In this document: in pieces, positions 1-5,992 of the stretch
How positions within the stretch are numbered: the stretch's first letter is position 1
Layout of the letters: the number at the start of each line of letters is the position of its first letter
Assembly: GCA_946410375.1 (NCBI GenBank)
Contig: CAMKAB010000041.1
Span: forward strand, 1-7,014
Length of the DNA stretch: 7,014 nt
Direction of reading: 5' to 3'
Source of the DNA: an uncultured Spirochaetaceae bacterium
GTDB lineage: Bacteria > Spirochaetota > Spirochaetia > Sphaerochaetales > Sphaerochaetaceae
The notes under the pieces: model-generated
Told to the model about the DNA's origin: nothing
Databases searched by the model: none
What the model saw: only the letters and a program-made list of their open reading frames with translations
Position numbers and translations under genes: made by a program

Positions 1-42
1 TAATTTAAAAATACTAAAACATTGTCGTCGGGAATGTCCCGC

Positions 43-67
43 TTGATTGTACGCAGCGTTTTATAAA
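43..67 (+). promoter_or_regulatory. Possible promoter of the tRNA-Arg gene
   Basis: A TATAAA box at 62-67 lies about 35 bases upstream of the mature tRNA, a plausible distance for a -10 element. The nearest -35-like hexamer is TTGATT at 43-48, but the spacer would be only 13 bases, shorter than a normal sigma-70 promoter. A small perfect hairpin (CGGGA, 3-base loop, TCCCG) lies just upstream at 29-41. The call is weak and rests on position as much as on sequence. Confidence 0.25.
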
Positions 68-101
68 GATGTTGCGCGTTTAGGCGGAACTGTCCCGGAA
101 C

Positions 102-173
102 GGACCTGTAGCTTAACGGATAGAGCACCTCCCTCCGGAGGAGGCGGTCCGGGTTCAATTCCCGGCAGGTTCA
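102..173 (+). tRNA. tRNA-Arg (anticodon CCG)
   Basis: The sequence folds into a complete cloverleaf of 72 bases. The acceptor stem is GGACCTG (102-108) with CAGGTTC (166-172), including one G-U pair, and the discriminator base is A173. The D stem is GCTT/GAGC. The anticodon stem is CCTCC (128-132) with GGAGG (140-144), enclosing the loop CTCCGGA, so the anticodon is CCG at 135-137 and reads the arginine codon CGG. The T stem is CCGGG/CCCGG around a TTCAATT loop. The 3' CCA is not encoded and must be added after transcription. The gene is alone, with no second tRNA within about 100 bases on either side. Confidence 0.95.
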
Positions 174-327
174 GAGGTAAAGCCGGATGCGAGGGCGAGA
201 TAATTATCAGGCGGTTTGAAAACGGAGATTTTCAGATTTTGAACGGGGATTTTCGGCTGTTTTTCGATTTTGAGAATTTTTCCGGATTTTGATGTCGTTT
301 TTCGCGGGATTTTGGAAAGGAGAGCGT
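174..327 (+). other. T-rich leader between the tRNA and the nucleotidyltransferase gene
   Basis: This stretch has no convincing coding potential. It contains a perfect 10-bp palindrome, GATAATTATC, at 199-208. It also has six copies of the hexamer GATTTT (at 227, 235, 248, 266, 285 and 308), two of them inside a 13-bp near-repeat (AACGGAGATTTTC at 221-233 and AACGGGGATTTTC at 242-254, start points 21 bases apart). The end carries the Shine-Dalgarno sequence AGGAG (318-322) of the next gene. No clear terminator for the tRNA is visible, so read-through is possible. Confidence 0.5.
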
Positions 328-1245
328 ATGAAACCTACATTGCTTGTTATGGCTGCAGGACTCGGTTCAAGATACGGCGGAGTGAAGCAGATTGATTCTT
401 TGGGTGTTCACGGAGAAACGCTCCTGGATTACAGTACTTATGATGCTGCGATGAGCGGTTTCGGAAAGGTTGTGTATATTATCAGACCCGATATTGAGAA
501 GGATTTCAGAGAGCGTCTTTTTGACAGGGTTTCTCGTAATATCGATGCCGAATACGTGTTCCAAACTCAGAGCAGTCTTCTTTCGGCTGAGGAGTATGCG
601 CTTGTGCAGGGTACGGGGCGGACAAAGCCCTGGGGAACTGTGCATGCCGTTCTGTGTGCGAAAGATGCGATTAAGGAGCCGTTTGCCGTTATCAACGCAG
701 ATGATTACTACGGCAGGGGTGCTTACAAAGTGCTCGGGGACTATCTGAGCGGCTTGAGATGCGACAGTAACGCATACGCTATGGTGGGTTATAAGCTTAA
801 AAACACGATGAGCCTTTCGGGGAGCGTTTCCCGAGGGGTTTGCAAGGTGAATGACGAAGGTTTCTTATCCGAGATTGTTGAAAATACCAGGATCGAGTAT
901 CAGGGAGACAGAATTGTGTCTCATCTTGAAGACGGGGATGTTTACCTCACCGGAGAAGAATACGTGTCTATGAATCTTTTCGGGTTCACGCCTTTGTTTT
1001 TTGATTATTTGCAGGGATATTTTGAGAGGTTTTTGTCCGAGAACGTGTGCGAGTTAAAGAAGGAGTGCTTACTTCCGTCCTGCGTGGGCGAGGCTGTGCA
1101 TACCGGTGCGGGAAGCGTTAAGGTTTTCTCCACTAATGAGTCGTGGTTCGGCGTTACGTATAAAGAAGACAAGGCTTTGGTAAATCAGAATCTGAAAGAT
1201 AAGACGAATGCCGGAGTGTATCCGTTGAAGCTTTGGGAAAAATAA
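328..1245 (+). CDS. Nucleotidyltransferase (NTP_transferase fold)
   Basis: This 305-residue cytoplasmic protein probably transfers a nucleoside monophosphate onto a sugar phosphate or similar alcohol phosphate, making an activated precursor. The N-terminus carries the nucleotide-binding signature of the family, AAGLGSRYGGVKQ (residues 9-21), with the usual Gly-rich turn, Arg and Lys. PWGT at 101-104 fits the conserved substrate loop, and NADDYYG at 123-129 holds the metal-binding Asp pair. VSMNLFGF (about 213-220) and WFGVTYKED (273-281) are typical later blocks. The start at 328 is chosen because AGGAG lies five bases upstream and the protein then begins directly with the beta strand MKPTLLVMAAG; an ATG at 289 would add 13 unconserved residues. 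The stop overlaps the start of the next gene by one base, suggesting translational coupling. The sugar specificity cannot be read from the sequence. Confidence 0.85.
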   Translation: MKPTLLVMAAGLGSRYGGVKQIDSLGVHGETLLDYSTYDAAMSGFGKVVYIIRPDIEKDFRERLFDRVSRNIDAEYVFQTQSSLLSAEEYALVQGTGRTKPWGTVHAVLCAKDAIKEPFAVINADDYYGRGAYKVLGDYLSGLRCDSNAYAMVGYKLKNTMSLSGSVSRGVCKVNDEGFLSEIVENTRIEYQGDRIVSHLEDGDVYLTGEEYVSMNLFGFTPLFFDYLQGYFERFLSENVCELKKECLLPSCVGEAVHTGAGSVKVFSTNESWFGVTYKEDKALVNQNLKDKTNAGVYPLKLWEK

Positions 1246-1967
1246 TGAAGAAATGCCTTTTGTCCGTCCTTTTTTTCCTCATTGCCGTGCTGGTATTCGC
1301 TTCCGAGTCTTCTGGAGAAGTCGATGGGGCAAGTCAGGGTGCGCTACCTTCCAAGGCGGCTGCGGCATCGGAGAAAAGCGTTTCCGGGGCGGCTGAGGCA
1401 TCGGAAAGGAACGCTCACGAGGATTCGGGGAAGGACGATGAGGGAAGTTCCGAATCTCCGGGTGCGGCTTCGCAAAGAAAAGTTAAGGTTACAAGGCATG
1501 GGCCGTCTGTTCTTACATTTGATGTAGGCGGAATGCTGTATATTCCTTTGAACGACGACAGCGCAAAGGGTGTCGGCGGTATGGTCGGAGGAACGATTAC
1601 GCCGATTGGAATAAATCGTTTTTCTTTAGGATTCAGGGCCGAGGGGTATGTGTATGCCGGAACAAGCATTATACATAGCGAGAATAAAAAGCACGAGCTG
1701 AAAATCGGATTTACGGGGAGTTTTATTGCAAAGTGTCCGATTGCGAAGTCTTTTGAGATATATGGCGGAATCGGGGCGGGTTTCATTTTTGAGGATTTTG
1801 ACAGCCTGACTGATTTCGGACAGACTTGGGGCATCGTTCTTCAAGGCGGCGGCAGGGGCAGGCTGAACAATCACATAGGGGTTGGCGCTCAGGTGAATTT
1901 GATGTTTGATATTCCCAACGAAACAAGGCACCTCTGTCTTTTGGGGTATTTTACAGTGGAACTTTGA
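1245..1967 (+). CDS. Secreted outer-membrane beta-barrel protein, function unknown
   Basis: The 240-residue product begins with a clear signal peptide: Lys at positions 2-3, a hydrophobic core at about 5-18, and a likely cleavage after VFA (residues 17-19). Residues 20-80 form a Ser/Ala/Glu/Gly-rich low-complexity linker containing an 11-residue near-duplication. From about residue 86 to the end come alternating hydrophobic and Gly-rich strands (FDVGGMLYIPL, FSLGFRAEGYVYAG, EIYGGIGAGF, IGVGAQVNLMF), and the protein ends in an aromatic/hydrophobic strand, GYFTVEL. This is the pattern of a small beta-barrel that sits in the outer membrane. The start at 1245 shares its A with the TAA of the preceding gene, and a TTG at 1233 is less likely because it would put four residues before the signal peptide. 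No strong ribosome site is visible, which fits coupling. The ligand is unknown. Confidence 0.7.
   Translation: MKKCLLSVLFFLIAVLVFASESSGEVDGASQGALPSKAAAASEKSVSGAAEASERNAHEDSGKDDEGSSESPGAASQRKVKVTRHGPSVLTFDVGGMLYIPLNDDSAKGVGGMVGGTITPIGINRFSLGFRAEGYVYAGTSIIHSENKKHELKIGFTGSFIAKCPIAKSFEIYGGIGAGFIFEDFDSLTDFGQTWGIVLQGGGRGRLNNHIGVGAQVNLMFDIPNETRHLCLLGYFTVEL
1355..1405 (+). repeat. In-frame 33-bp near-duplication in the linker of the beta-barrel gene
   Basis: The sequence GGCGGCTGCGGCATCGGA (1355-1372) recurs with one change at 1388-1405. The start points are 33 bases apart, exactly 11 codons. Both copies encode Ala-Ala-x-Ala-Ser-Glu followed by a basic residue. This explains part of the low-complexity linker as a recent tandem duplication. 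Confidence 0.7.
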
Positions 1968-2040
1968 GATGCGGGAAGCGTAAGATTTTGCCTATAGAGC
2001 CTTCCGTGACGGGTCTTGATTGTGATGAATGGTGCGTAAT

Positions 2041-2787
2041 ATGAAACAGTATGAGGCGGTGATTCTGACTTTGGAGAGACTCGGAGGGGTTGCAACTCTA
2101 GGAAAGCTGAATCAGGAAGTTTTTAAAATAAAAGATTGCGACTGGAAAACGAAAACTCCGTTTGCCTCAATCAGAAGAATTGTTCAGGAAAATAACGCCA
2201 TTTATAAGATCAAGCCGGGATTATGGGCTTTGAAGTCTTTTAAGAAAGAACTTGAACAAAAAGGAATTGTTGTTGAGACAGAACATAACAAGGATTCACG
2301 AGAGGTAATTGAGTTTAATCATTCATACTATCAGGGGTTGCTGGTTTCTATCGGAAATATAAAGAATTTCGGTACTTTTGTTCCTAATCAGGATAAGAAT
2401 AAAATGTTTTTGCATGAAAAACTCGGGGATTTGAGAAGTTTAAAGGTAATTCCGAAGTATTCGTATGATCATTTCGTTTCCCGCAGTTCAACGATAGATG
2501 TTATTTGGTTTAACGATAGAAATATGCCCGATTCTTTTTTTGAAGTTGAGCATTCCACGGATATTCAAAATTCTTTGATGAAGTTTTATGATTTGCAGGA
2601 TTTTTATGCAAGGATGTTTATTGTTTCCGATGAAAAAAGACGAGAAGAATACAATAAAAAACTTGATTATTCTTCTTTCGGTAAACTGAAAAAAGAAAAA
2701 AGAGTGCTTTTTTTAAGTTATGAAGATTTGGAAAAACAGTATAGACAGGCAATAGAAATGCAAAATCTCAGTACGGTGATAGTTTGA
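2041..2787 (+). CDS. Winged-helix plus PD-(D/E)XK nuclease-like protein
   Basis: This 248-residue soluble protein has two parts. Residues 1-65 look like a HARE-type winged helix (MKQYEAVILTLERLGG, then TPFASIRRIV, then KPGLWAL), a domain often fused to restriction enzymes and chromatin-related factors. Residues 95-205 look like a restriction-endonuclease fold: IDVIWF supplies a candidate catalytic Asp (153), and FFEVEHST supplies a Glu-x-Glu pair (168 and 170) where a typical enzyme has Glu-x-Lys. The pattern of Asp, a beta turn, then E-x-E and a following helix (NSLMKFYDLQDF) supports a nuclease, but activity is an inference. No methyltransferase or specificity gene is nearby. The gene is visibly more AT-rich than its left neighbours, especially its last third, suggesting transfer. 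An ATG at 2029 is an alternative start; 2041 was preferred because MKQYEAV is a natural beginning of the first helix. Neither start has a strong ribosome site. Confidence 0.6.
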   Translation: MKQYEAVILTLERLGGVATLGKLNQEVFKIKDCDWKTKTPFASIRRIVQENNAIYKIKPGLWALKSFKKELEQKGIVVETEHNKDSREVIEFNHSYYQGLLVSIGNIKNFGTFVPNQDKNKMFLHEKLGDLRSLKVIPKYSYDHFVSRSSTIDVIWFNDRNMPDSFFEVEHSTDIQNSLMKFYDLQDFYARMFIVSDEKRREEYNKKLDYSSFGKLKKEKRVLFLSYEDLEKQYRQAIEMQNLSTVIV

Positions 2788-2827
2788 TTTTCAGCCTTTT
2801 TATTTCGCGGAGATAAAGACTGCGGAG

Positions 2828-2847
2828 GCTAAGAGTTTAGCGCTTTT
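2828..2847 (+). terminator. Weak candidate terminator after the nuclease-like gene
   Basis: GCTAA (2828-2832) pairs with TTAGC (2837-2841) around a four-base GAGT loop and is followed by GCTTTT. The stem is short and AT-rich and the T run is brief, so this would be a poor terminator by itself. It lies 40 bases beyond the stop codon. Confidence 0.25.
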
Positions 2848-2939
2848 CGTATGCAAGGTAATTTTTCGGGTTGTTTTTTCGCGATTTTGACGCAGTTTAG
2901 GGGCTGGAAAGAAGCGGTGTTGAAAAGATAATGACACGG

Positions 2940-2983
2940 AAAACGGGATAATTTTTAATTGATGATATGGTTTATCCCGTTTT
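2940..2983. terminator. Perfect 12-bp inverted repeat, likely bidirectional terminator
   Basis: AAAACGGGATAA (2940-2951) is exactly complementary to TTATCCCGTTTT (2972-2983), with a 20-base spacer. On either strand the RNA has an A run, a stem and a closing T run, as expected for a bidirectional terminator. It sits between a + strand gene ending at 2787 and a - strand gene ending at 3039. The long spacer and the modest GC content of the stem are unusual for a terminator, so a protein-binding operator remains possible. Confidence 0.5.
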
Positions 2984-3038
2984 GCAGTGAAAATATAGTG
3001 TTCTTAGTTTAATTCAGGCGAATCCGAATGGTGGCTTC

Positions 3039-3236
3039 TCAGTCCTTATACAGAAACACGTCCCTGATTTTGCGGGCTTCGGTGCGGTCCGGGTCCATGT
3101 AGCTCAGATTGATTTTCGCTTGTTTTTTGATTTTCATTTTTGACATGAGTCCGATAAGGACGATCAGGCTTACAACGAGTGATATAACCAGACTTCCTAT
3201 GAGATAATCTTTGCTTCCGTTAAAAAATTCTAACAT
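3039..3236 (-). CDS. Small single-pass membrane protein (65 residues)
   Basis: The product starts with a short soluble segment, MLEFFNGSKDY. One strongly hydrophobic helix follows at about residues 11-31 (rich in Leu, Ile, Val and Ser). Then comes a basic patch (KMKIKKQAK) and a charged tail ending in FLYKD. The positive residues just after the helix predict that the C-terminus faces the cytoplasm. The start at 3236 is supported by AGAGG seven bases upstream; a longer reading from 3455 would overlap the preceding gene and has no such site. It is the third gene of the SPFH/zinc-ribbon unit, 155 bases after the second gene, so it may be a small membrane partner. I do not recognise a named family. 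Confidence 0.6.
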   Translation of the reverse strand: MLEFFNGSKDYLIGSLVISLVVSLIVLIGLMSKMKIKKQAKINLSYMDPDRTEARKIRDVFLYKD

Positions 3237-3391
3237 AAATTTGCCTCTTTTTAGTTTTTTTTGCGGTTTTGAGCCGCGATTAGGGGTAGTGTTTATAATG
3301 GTCGGCGGGCCGATTCGGGAGTCGACGTGCCGGAACGGGTGCTCGATTTCCCGAAAATGCGGTACGAAGGCTCTTTCGAATCTCGCAATCG
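3237..3391 (-). other. GC-rich spacer inside the SPFH/zinc-ribbon gene cluster
   Basis: This 155-base gap is long compared with the three-base gap between the two preceding genes. It contains several dyads: TTCGGGA (3314-3320) with TCCCGAA (3349-3355), a compact TCGG/CCGA element at 3302-3313, and GCGG/CCGC at 3263-3277. None is followed by a T run on the - strand, so they do not look like intrinsic terminators. They could act as RNA processing or stability structures, or as a regulatory leader for the small membrane protein. No convincing promoter was found. Confidence 0.4.
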
Positions 3392-4459
3392 TCAAATCAG
3401 GAACGAGACCAGCGAGCATATCGCCAGAACAACCGTAAAGGTTCCGAGGAACCACGTAAACGCTTTCGCCTTTTTTACCGGTAAATCGCCGATAATCTTT
3501 CCGCTCTGTCCGTTCATGAAAAGCTGCCTTTTGCTGTCTCCGTAGTTGAAGTTTAATGTGTATACCGGAAGCATAGCGTACTTGATATTGTCTATTTTTA
3601 CATCGGTGTTATCCTCAATAATTCTTATGTTGCTGTATTTTCTTTCGGTTTCTCTGAAGAAATCCGTGATTCCTTCCTGGATTTTCCGCTTCGTGCGCTG
3701 CATTTCATCGTCCGGGGTTGAATTGAATTTTTCCGCAAGGTAACCGGTGAAATACACATCGCTGAAATCGGTGAGTTGCGAATAATTAAAAGGCTCTAAG
3801 GCGTCCATGGCTTTGTTATCAAAGTGCGTGCTGGCATCCACGGGCAACTTGTTCAATTCAAAATGCCCCTCCCGTTCCAGCCTGTAATGGAGCGTTTTTT
3901 CCCTTGTTTCCGTTTCTCCTTTGTCGTTTGTGAAGGATTCGGAAACGGATCTTTCTCCGTGGAGGGAGATTTCGCCTTCCGCTTCGCAATCAAAGAGCCA
4001 GAAAGGCACGTATACTCCTTTTACGTCGGCATTCATTGCTACCTTTAAGAAACTTTTCGGGAGCAGTTTTTTTGTTTTCAGGTATTCCCTGATTTTCGGT
4101 TTTACCTCTTCCTTTTTTATGTTGAAAGGAATTATGAGGTTGGGACTCATTCCTCCCTTTGTTTCCTCCAATGCGGAAACATTGTTTCCGCAGTAAGGAC
4201 AATAGGTTACGAACTGGCTGTCAAAAGATTGGAGAGTGGCTCCGCAGGATGCGCAGACGTACTCTTTATCCGGGGTGGCTGTGAGTTCTTCCGGAGCATA
4301 GGCTGTCCAGTCAAATGATTTTGCGTTTTTCTCTTCTTTTAGTAAATCACTGACCGGAACGCTTGCGCCGCAGTACTCGCACACCAAAGTGTCTGTTCCC
4401 GGAACAAAGTTTATCGGGGCGCCGCAACTCGTGCACTTGTAATGTTTAACATCGCTCAT
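3392..4459 (-). CDS. Membrane-anchored double zinc-ribbon protein (YdjG-like)
   Basis: The 355-residue product begins with two zinc ribbons. The first uses Cys 9, 12, 27 and 30 (CTSCG and CEYCG); the second uses Cys 69, 72, 87 and 90 (CASCG and CPYCG). A long middle domain follows with motifs typical of the TFIIB-type zinc-ribbon family seen in YdjG of Bacillus subtilis: VYVPFWLFDCEAEGE near 149-163 and, near 297-327, LPVYTLNFNYG, then NGQSGKIIGDLP. A hydrophobic helix at about 333-355 ends the protein, so it is tail-anchored with the ribbons in the cytoplasm. In the Bacillus system the zinc-ribbon protein helps recruit the SPFH partner and PspA to the membrane; the same role here is inferred. 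The start lies three bases after the stop of the SPFH gene, and the ribosome site GGAG overlaps that gene's last codons, so the two are translationally coupled. Some databases name such proteins helicase- or primosome-like, which is not supported here. Confidence 0.8.
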   Translation of the reverse strand: MSDVKHYKCTSCGAPINFVPGTDTLVCEYCGASVPVSDLLKEEKNAKSFDWTAYAPEELTATPDKEYVCASCGATLQSFDSQFVTYCPYCGNNVSALEETKGGMSPNLIIPFNIKKEEVKPKIREYLKTKKLLPKSFLKVAMNADVKGVYVPFWLFDCEAEGEISLHGERSVSESFTNDKGETETREKTLHYRLEREGHFELNKLPVDASTHFDNKAMDALEPFNYSQLTDFSDVYFTGYLAEKFNSTPDDEMQRTKRKIQEGITDFFRETERKYSNIRIIEDNTDVKIDNIKYAMLPVYTLNFNYGDSKRQLFMNGQSGKIIGDLPVKKAKAFTWFLGTFTVVLAICSLVSFLI

Positions 4460-4462
4460 AAA

Positions 4463-5881
4463 TTACTCCACGATATCGTTTTCATCAAATTTGTCTCCGC
4501 ATTCAGGGCAGAACTTGGGTATTTTTGTCGGGTCGGAAGGTTTCCATCCGCATTTATCACACCTGAATTCTCTCGGCGGACGTTTGGATCCGCACTCGGG
4601 GCAGAATTTTCCGGTGTTCACCGCTCCGCAGGAACAGGTCCATGTTGCGCGGTTGTTATTCGCTCCGGATGACTCAGAAGAATTCGGGCTGTTTGCATTG
4701 TAATTCTGCTGAGCGGTGCGGTTTTGGTCGCCATAGCCTTGCGCATTGCCGTAAGATTGATTGTTTCCGCTATAGCTCGCTTGACTGCCGTAGCCCGGCT
4801 GATTATTGCCGTAGCCTTGCTGCCCGTTGAGATTCCGTCCGTTTCCGCCATAGCCCGGCTGTCCGCCGTAGCCCATCTGATAGAGATTCTGAATGCCGTT
4901 CGGACCCATTCCTCCTGCGTTCATTGCCATTCCCATTCCGAGAAAGCCAGTCATTGCGCCGGCTGAATTGGATGCGGCGTTTTGCATTGCCGTGTTGTGG
5001 GCTTCCGTCATGCTTGCCGCAGCCATAAGCGGATCGCGCAGAATCGCGGTTTTTTGTACTTTTTTGATCATTTCCGCGTCTTCTTCAGGAAGTGTCAGGG
5101 AGATGATCGCCACGGTGGAGACCTCTATTCCTCTCTTGTCTCCCCATTTTTGGGAGAGCGAGTTGTTCAGGGCGTTCTCCAGGTCTGCGGTATGGGCGGG
5201 AATCTGGTTCGGGCGCAATTCCAGTTCGGACATTTTTGCGAATGACGGCTGCAACGCGGAAATGAACTCCGCTTTAAGCTGCGCGTCTATTTCCGAGCGT
5301 TTGTATGTGTCCGAGAAATTGCCGCATACGTTTGCGTAAAACTTTAACGGATCCGAGATTTTGTATGAATATATTCCTGCGCAACGGATGGAAACATCTA
5401 AATCAAGTCCGATTTTTGAATCCACCGCTCTGAACGGAATGGGATTCTGAGTGCCGAATTTATTATCGGTGAGCTCTTTTATGTTAAAATAGTAAACCCG
5501 CTGGTCGCTTCCGGCATCTCCGCCGTAGGTGAACCTCTTTCCGATTGTTTTAAACGAGTTTAAAATGCCTTTTCCGAGTCCTCCCGCGAAGATTGACGGT
5601 TCCGATGATTTATCAAAGGTATACAGACCCGGTTCGGAGCATATGTCCACAACTTTTCCCTGATCCACGATAAGCATGCACTGGCCGTCCGCCACGGCAA
5701 TGCCGGAACCGTTTGAAATCACGTTGTCCGACCCTTTCGTGTTGCTGCTCCTGCCGCTTGTCCTTTTGATTCCTTTTACGGCGATTGTGTCGTTCGGAAT
5801 CGCATCGGAATAAAAATATTCCTTCCACTGGTCGCCCAGCATTGAATTTATACTGCCTGTTAAAGCTTTAATCAAACCCAT
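4463..5881 (-). CDS. SPFH-domain protein with C-terminal zinc ribbons (YdjI-like)
   Basis: This 472-residue protein has an SPFH (stomatin/prohibitin/flotillin/HflK) domain at about residues 25-285. Visible family features are GSGIAVADGQCMLIVDQGKV (59-78), EPGLYTF (83-89), the long helix around YKRSEIDAQLKAEF (193-206), and GIEVSTVAIISLTLPEEDAE (251-270). A Met/Ala/Gly-rich stretch (about 305-335) and a Gly/Tyr/Gln/Asn-rich linker (about 336-395) lead to two zinc ribbons at the end, CSCG with CPEC (416-430) and CDKC with CPEC (441-461). There is no N-terminal membrane helix, so membrane contact probably comes through the neighbouring anchored zinc-ribbon protein. SPFH proteins form large oligomeric assemblies at membranes, and YdjI of Bacillus subtilis belongs to the membrane-stress system built around PspA. 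The start at 5881 has AGAGG seven bases upstream. It is the first gene of the unit, and its promoter must lie in the repeat-bearing region at 5882-6055. Confidence 0.85.
   Translation of the reverse strand: MGLIKALTGSINSMLGDQWKEYFYSDAIPNDTIAVKGIKRTSGRSSNTKGSDNVISNGSGIAVADGQCMLIVDQGKVVDICSEPGLYTFDKSSEPSIFAGGLGKGILNSFKTIGKRFTYGGDAGSDQRVYYFNIKELTDNKFGTQNPIPFRAVDSKIGLDLDVSIRCAGIYSYKISDPLKFYANVCGNFSDTYKRSEIDAQLKAEFISALQPSFAKMSELELRPNQIPAHTADLENALNNSLSQKWGDKRGIEVSTVAIISLTLPEEDAEMIKKVQKTAILRDPLMAAASMTEAHNTAMQNAASNSAGAMTGFLGMGMAMNAGGMGPNGIQNLYQMGYGGQPGYGGNGRNLNGQQGYGNNQPGYGSQASYSGNNQSYGNAQGYGDQNRTAQQNYNANSPNSSESSGANNNRATWTCSCGAVNTGKFCPECGSKRPPREFRCDKCGWKPSDPTKIPKFCPECGDKFDENDIVE
4729..4875 (-). repeat. 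Degenerate tandem repeats coding the GYG-rich linker
   Basis: Several copies of a short motif, seen on the + strand as variants of GCCGTAGCC, encode repeated Gly-Tyr-Gly units (GYGGQPGYGG, QQGYGNNQPGYG, AQGYGD). The repeats are imperfect and lie within the reading frame. They make the flexible, low-complexity part of the SPFH protein, and slippage could change its length between strains. Confidence 0.6.
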
Positions 5882-5888
5882 TTCTTTA

Positions 5889-5893
5889 CCTCT
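5889..5893 (-). promoter_or_regulatory. Ribosome binding site of the SPFH gene
   Basis: The - strand reads AAAGAGGTAAAGAA immediately before the ATG. The AGAGG core lies seven bases upstream of the start, which fixes the start at 5881. Confidence 0.75.
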
Positions 5894-5953
5894 TTACGTT
5901 CACTTTTGTTCGCGACGCGTTGTTTGAAGTTCGCACGCATCTTTATTTATTTA

Positions 5954-5982
5954 ATTGTACAGACGATACGGAAAAAAATAAA
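5954..5982 (-). promoter_or_regulatory. Tentative promoter for the SPFH gene cluster
   Basis: On the - strand a TACAAT box (5954-5959) differs from the -10 consensus at one base and lies about 70 bases before the SPFH start. The position 17 bases further upstream is only TTTATT (5977-5982), a poor -35. A promoter must exist between the Fic remnant and the SPFH gene, and this is the best candidate seen. No match to an envelope-stress sigma factor site was evident. Confidence 0.25.
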
Positions 5983-5992
5983 CAGAAATAAT

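Larger units (their letters stand above)
2788..3038. other. Intergenic region between convergent genes
   Basis: No coding region is supported here. The stretch holds a small GCTAA/TTAGC hairpin at 2828-2841 and a perfect 12-bp inverted repeat at 2940-2983. Both lie downstream of genes that converge on this region, so its main job is probably to end transcription. Confidence 0.5.

Noticed and set aside
102..173. tRNA as an integration site of a genomic island
   Set aside because: No integrase and no second copy of the tRNA 3' end were found in the window.
199..208. Palindrome GATAATTATC as an operator
   Set aside because: A single 10-bp palindrome of this composition is easily expected by chance and has no promoter beside it.
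47..292. An 81-codon open frame covering the tRNA and leader
   Set aside because: It runs straight through the tRNA-Arg gene and has low-complexity Gly/Phe-rich content, so it is not a protein gene.
1245..1310. Lipoprotein signal on the beta-barrel protein
   Set aside because: The only early Cys is residue 4, before the hydrophobic core; there is no lipobox, and VFA followed by Ser fits ordinary signal peptidase I.
3294..3299. Perfect TATAAT on the + strand
   Set aside because: No -35 element lies at a usable distance and no + strand gene follows; the downstream sequence is antisense to the zinc-ribbon gene.
3237..3455. N-terminal extension of the small membrane protein to 138 residues
   Set aside because: The extra part overlaps the end of the zinc-ribbon gene, reads like non-coding sequence, and the AGAGG site points to the start at 3236.
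4893..5339. A 148-codon + strand open frame opposite the SPFH gene
   Set aside because: It is the antisense shadow of a well-supported SPFH coding region, with no ribosome site and no family motifs.
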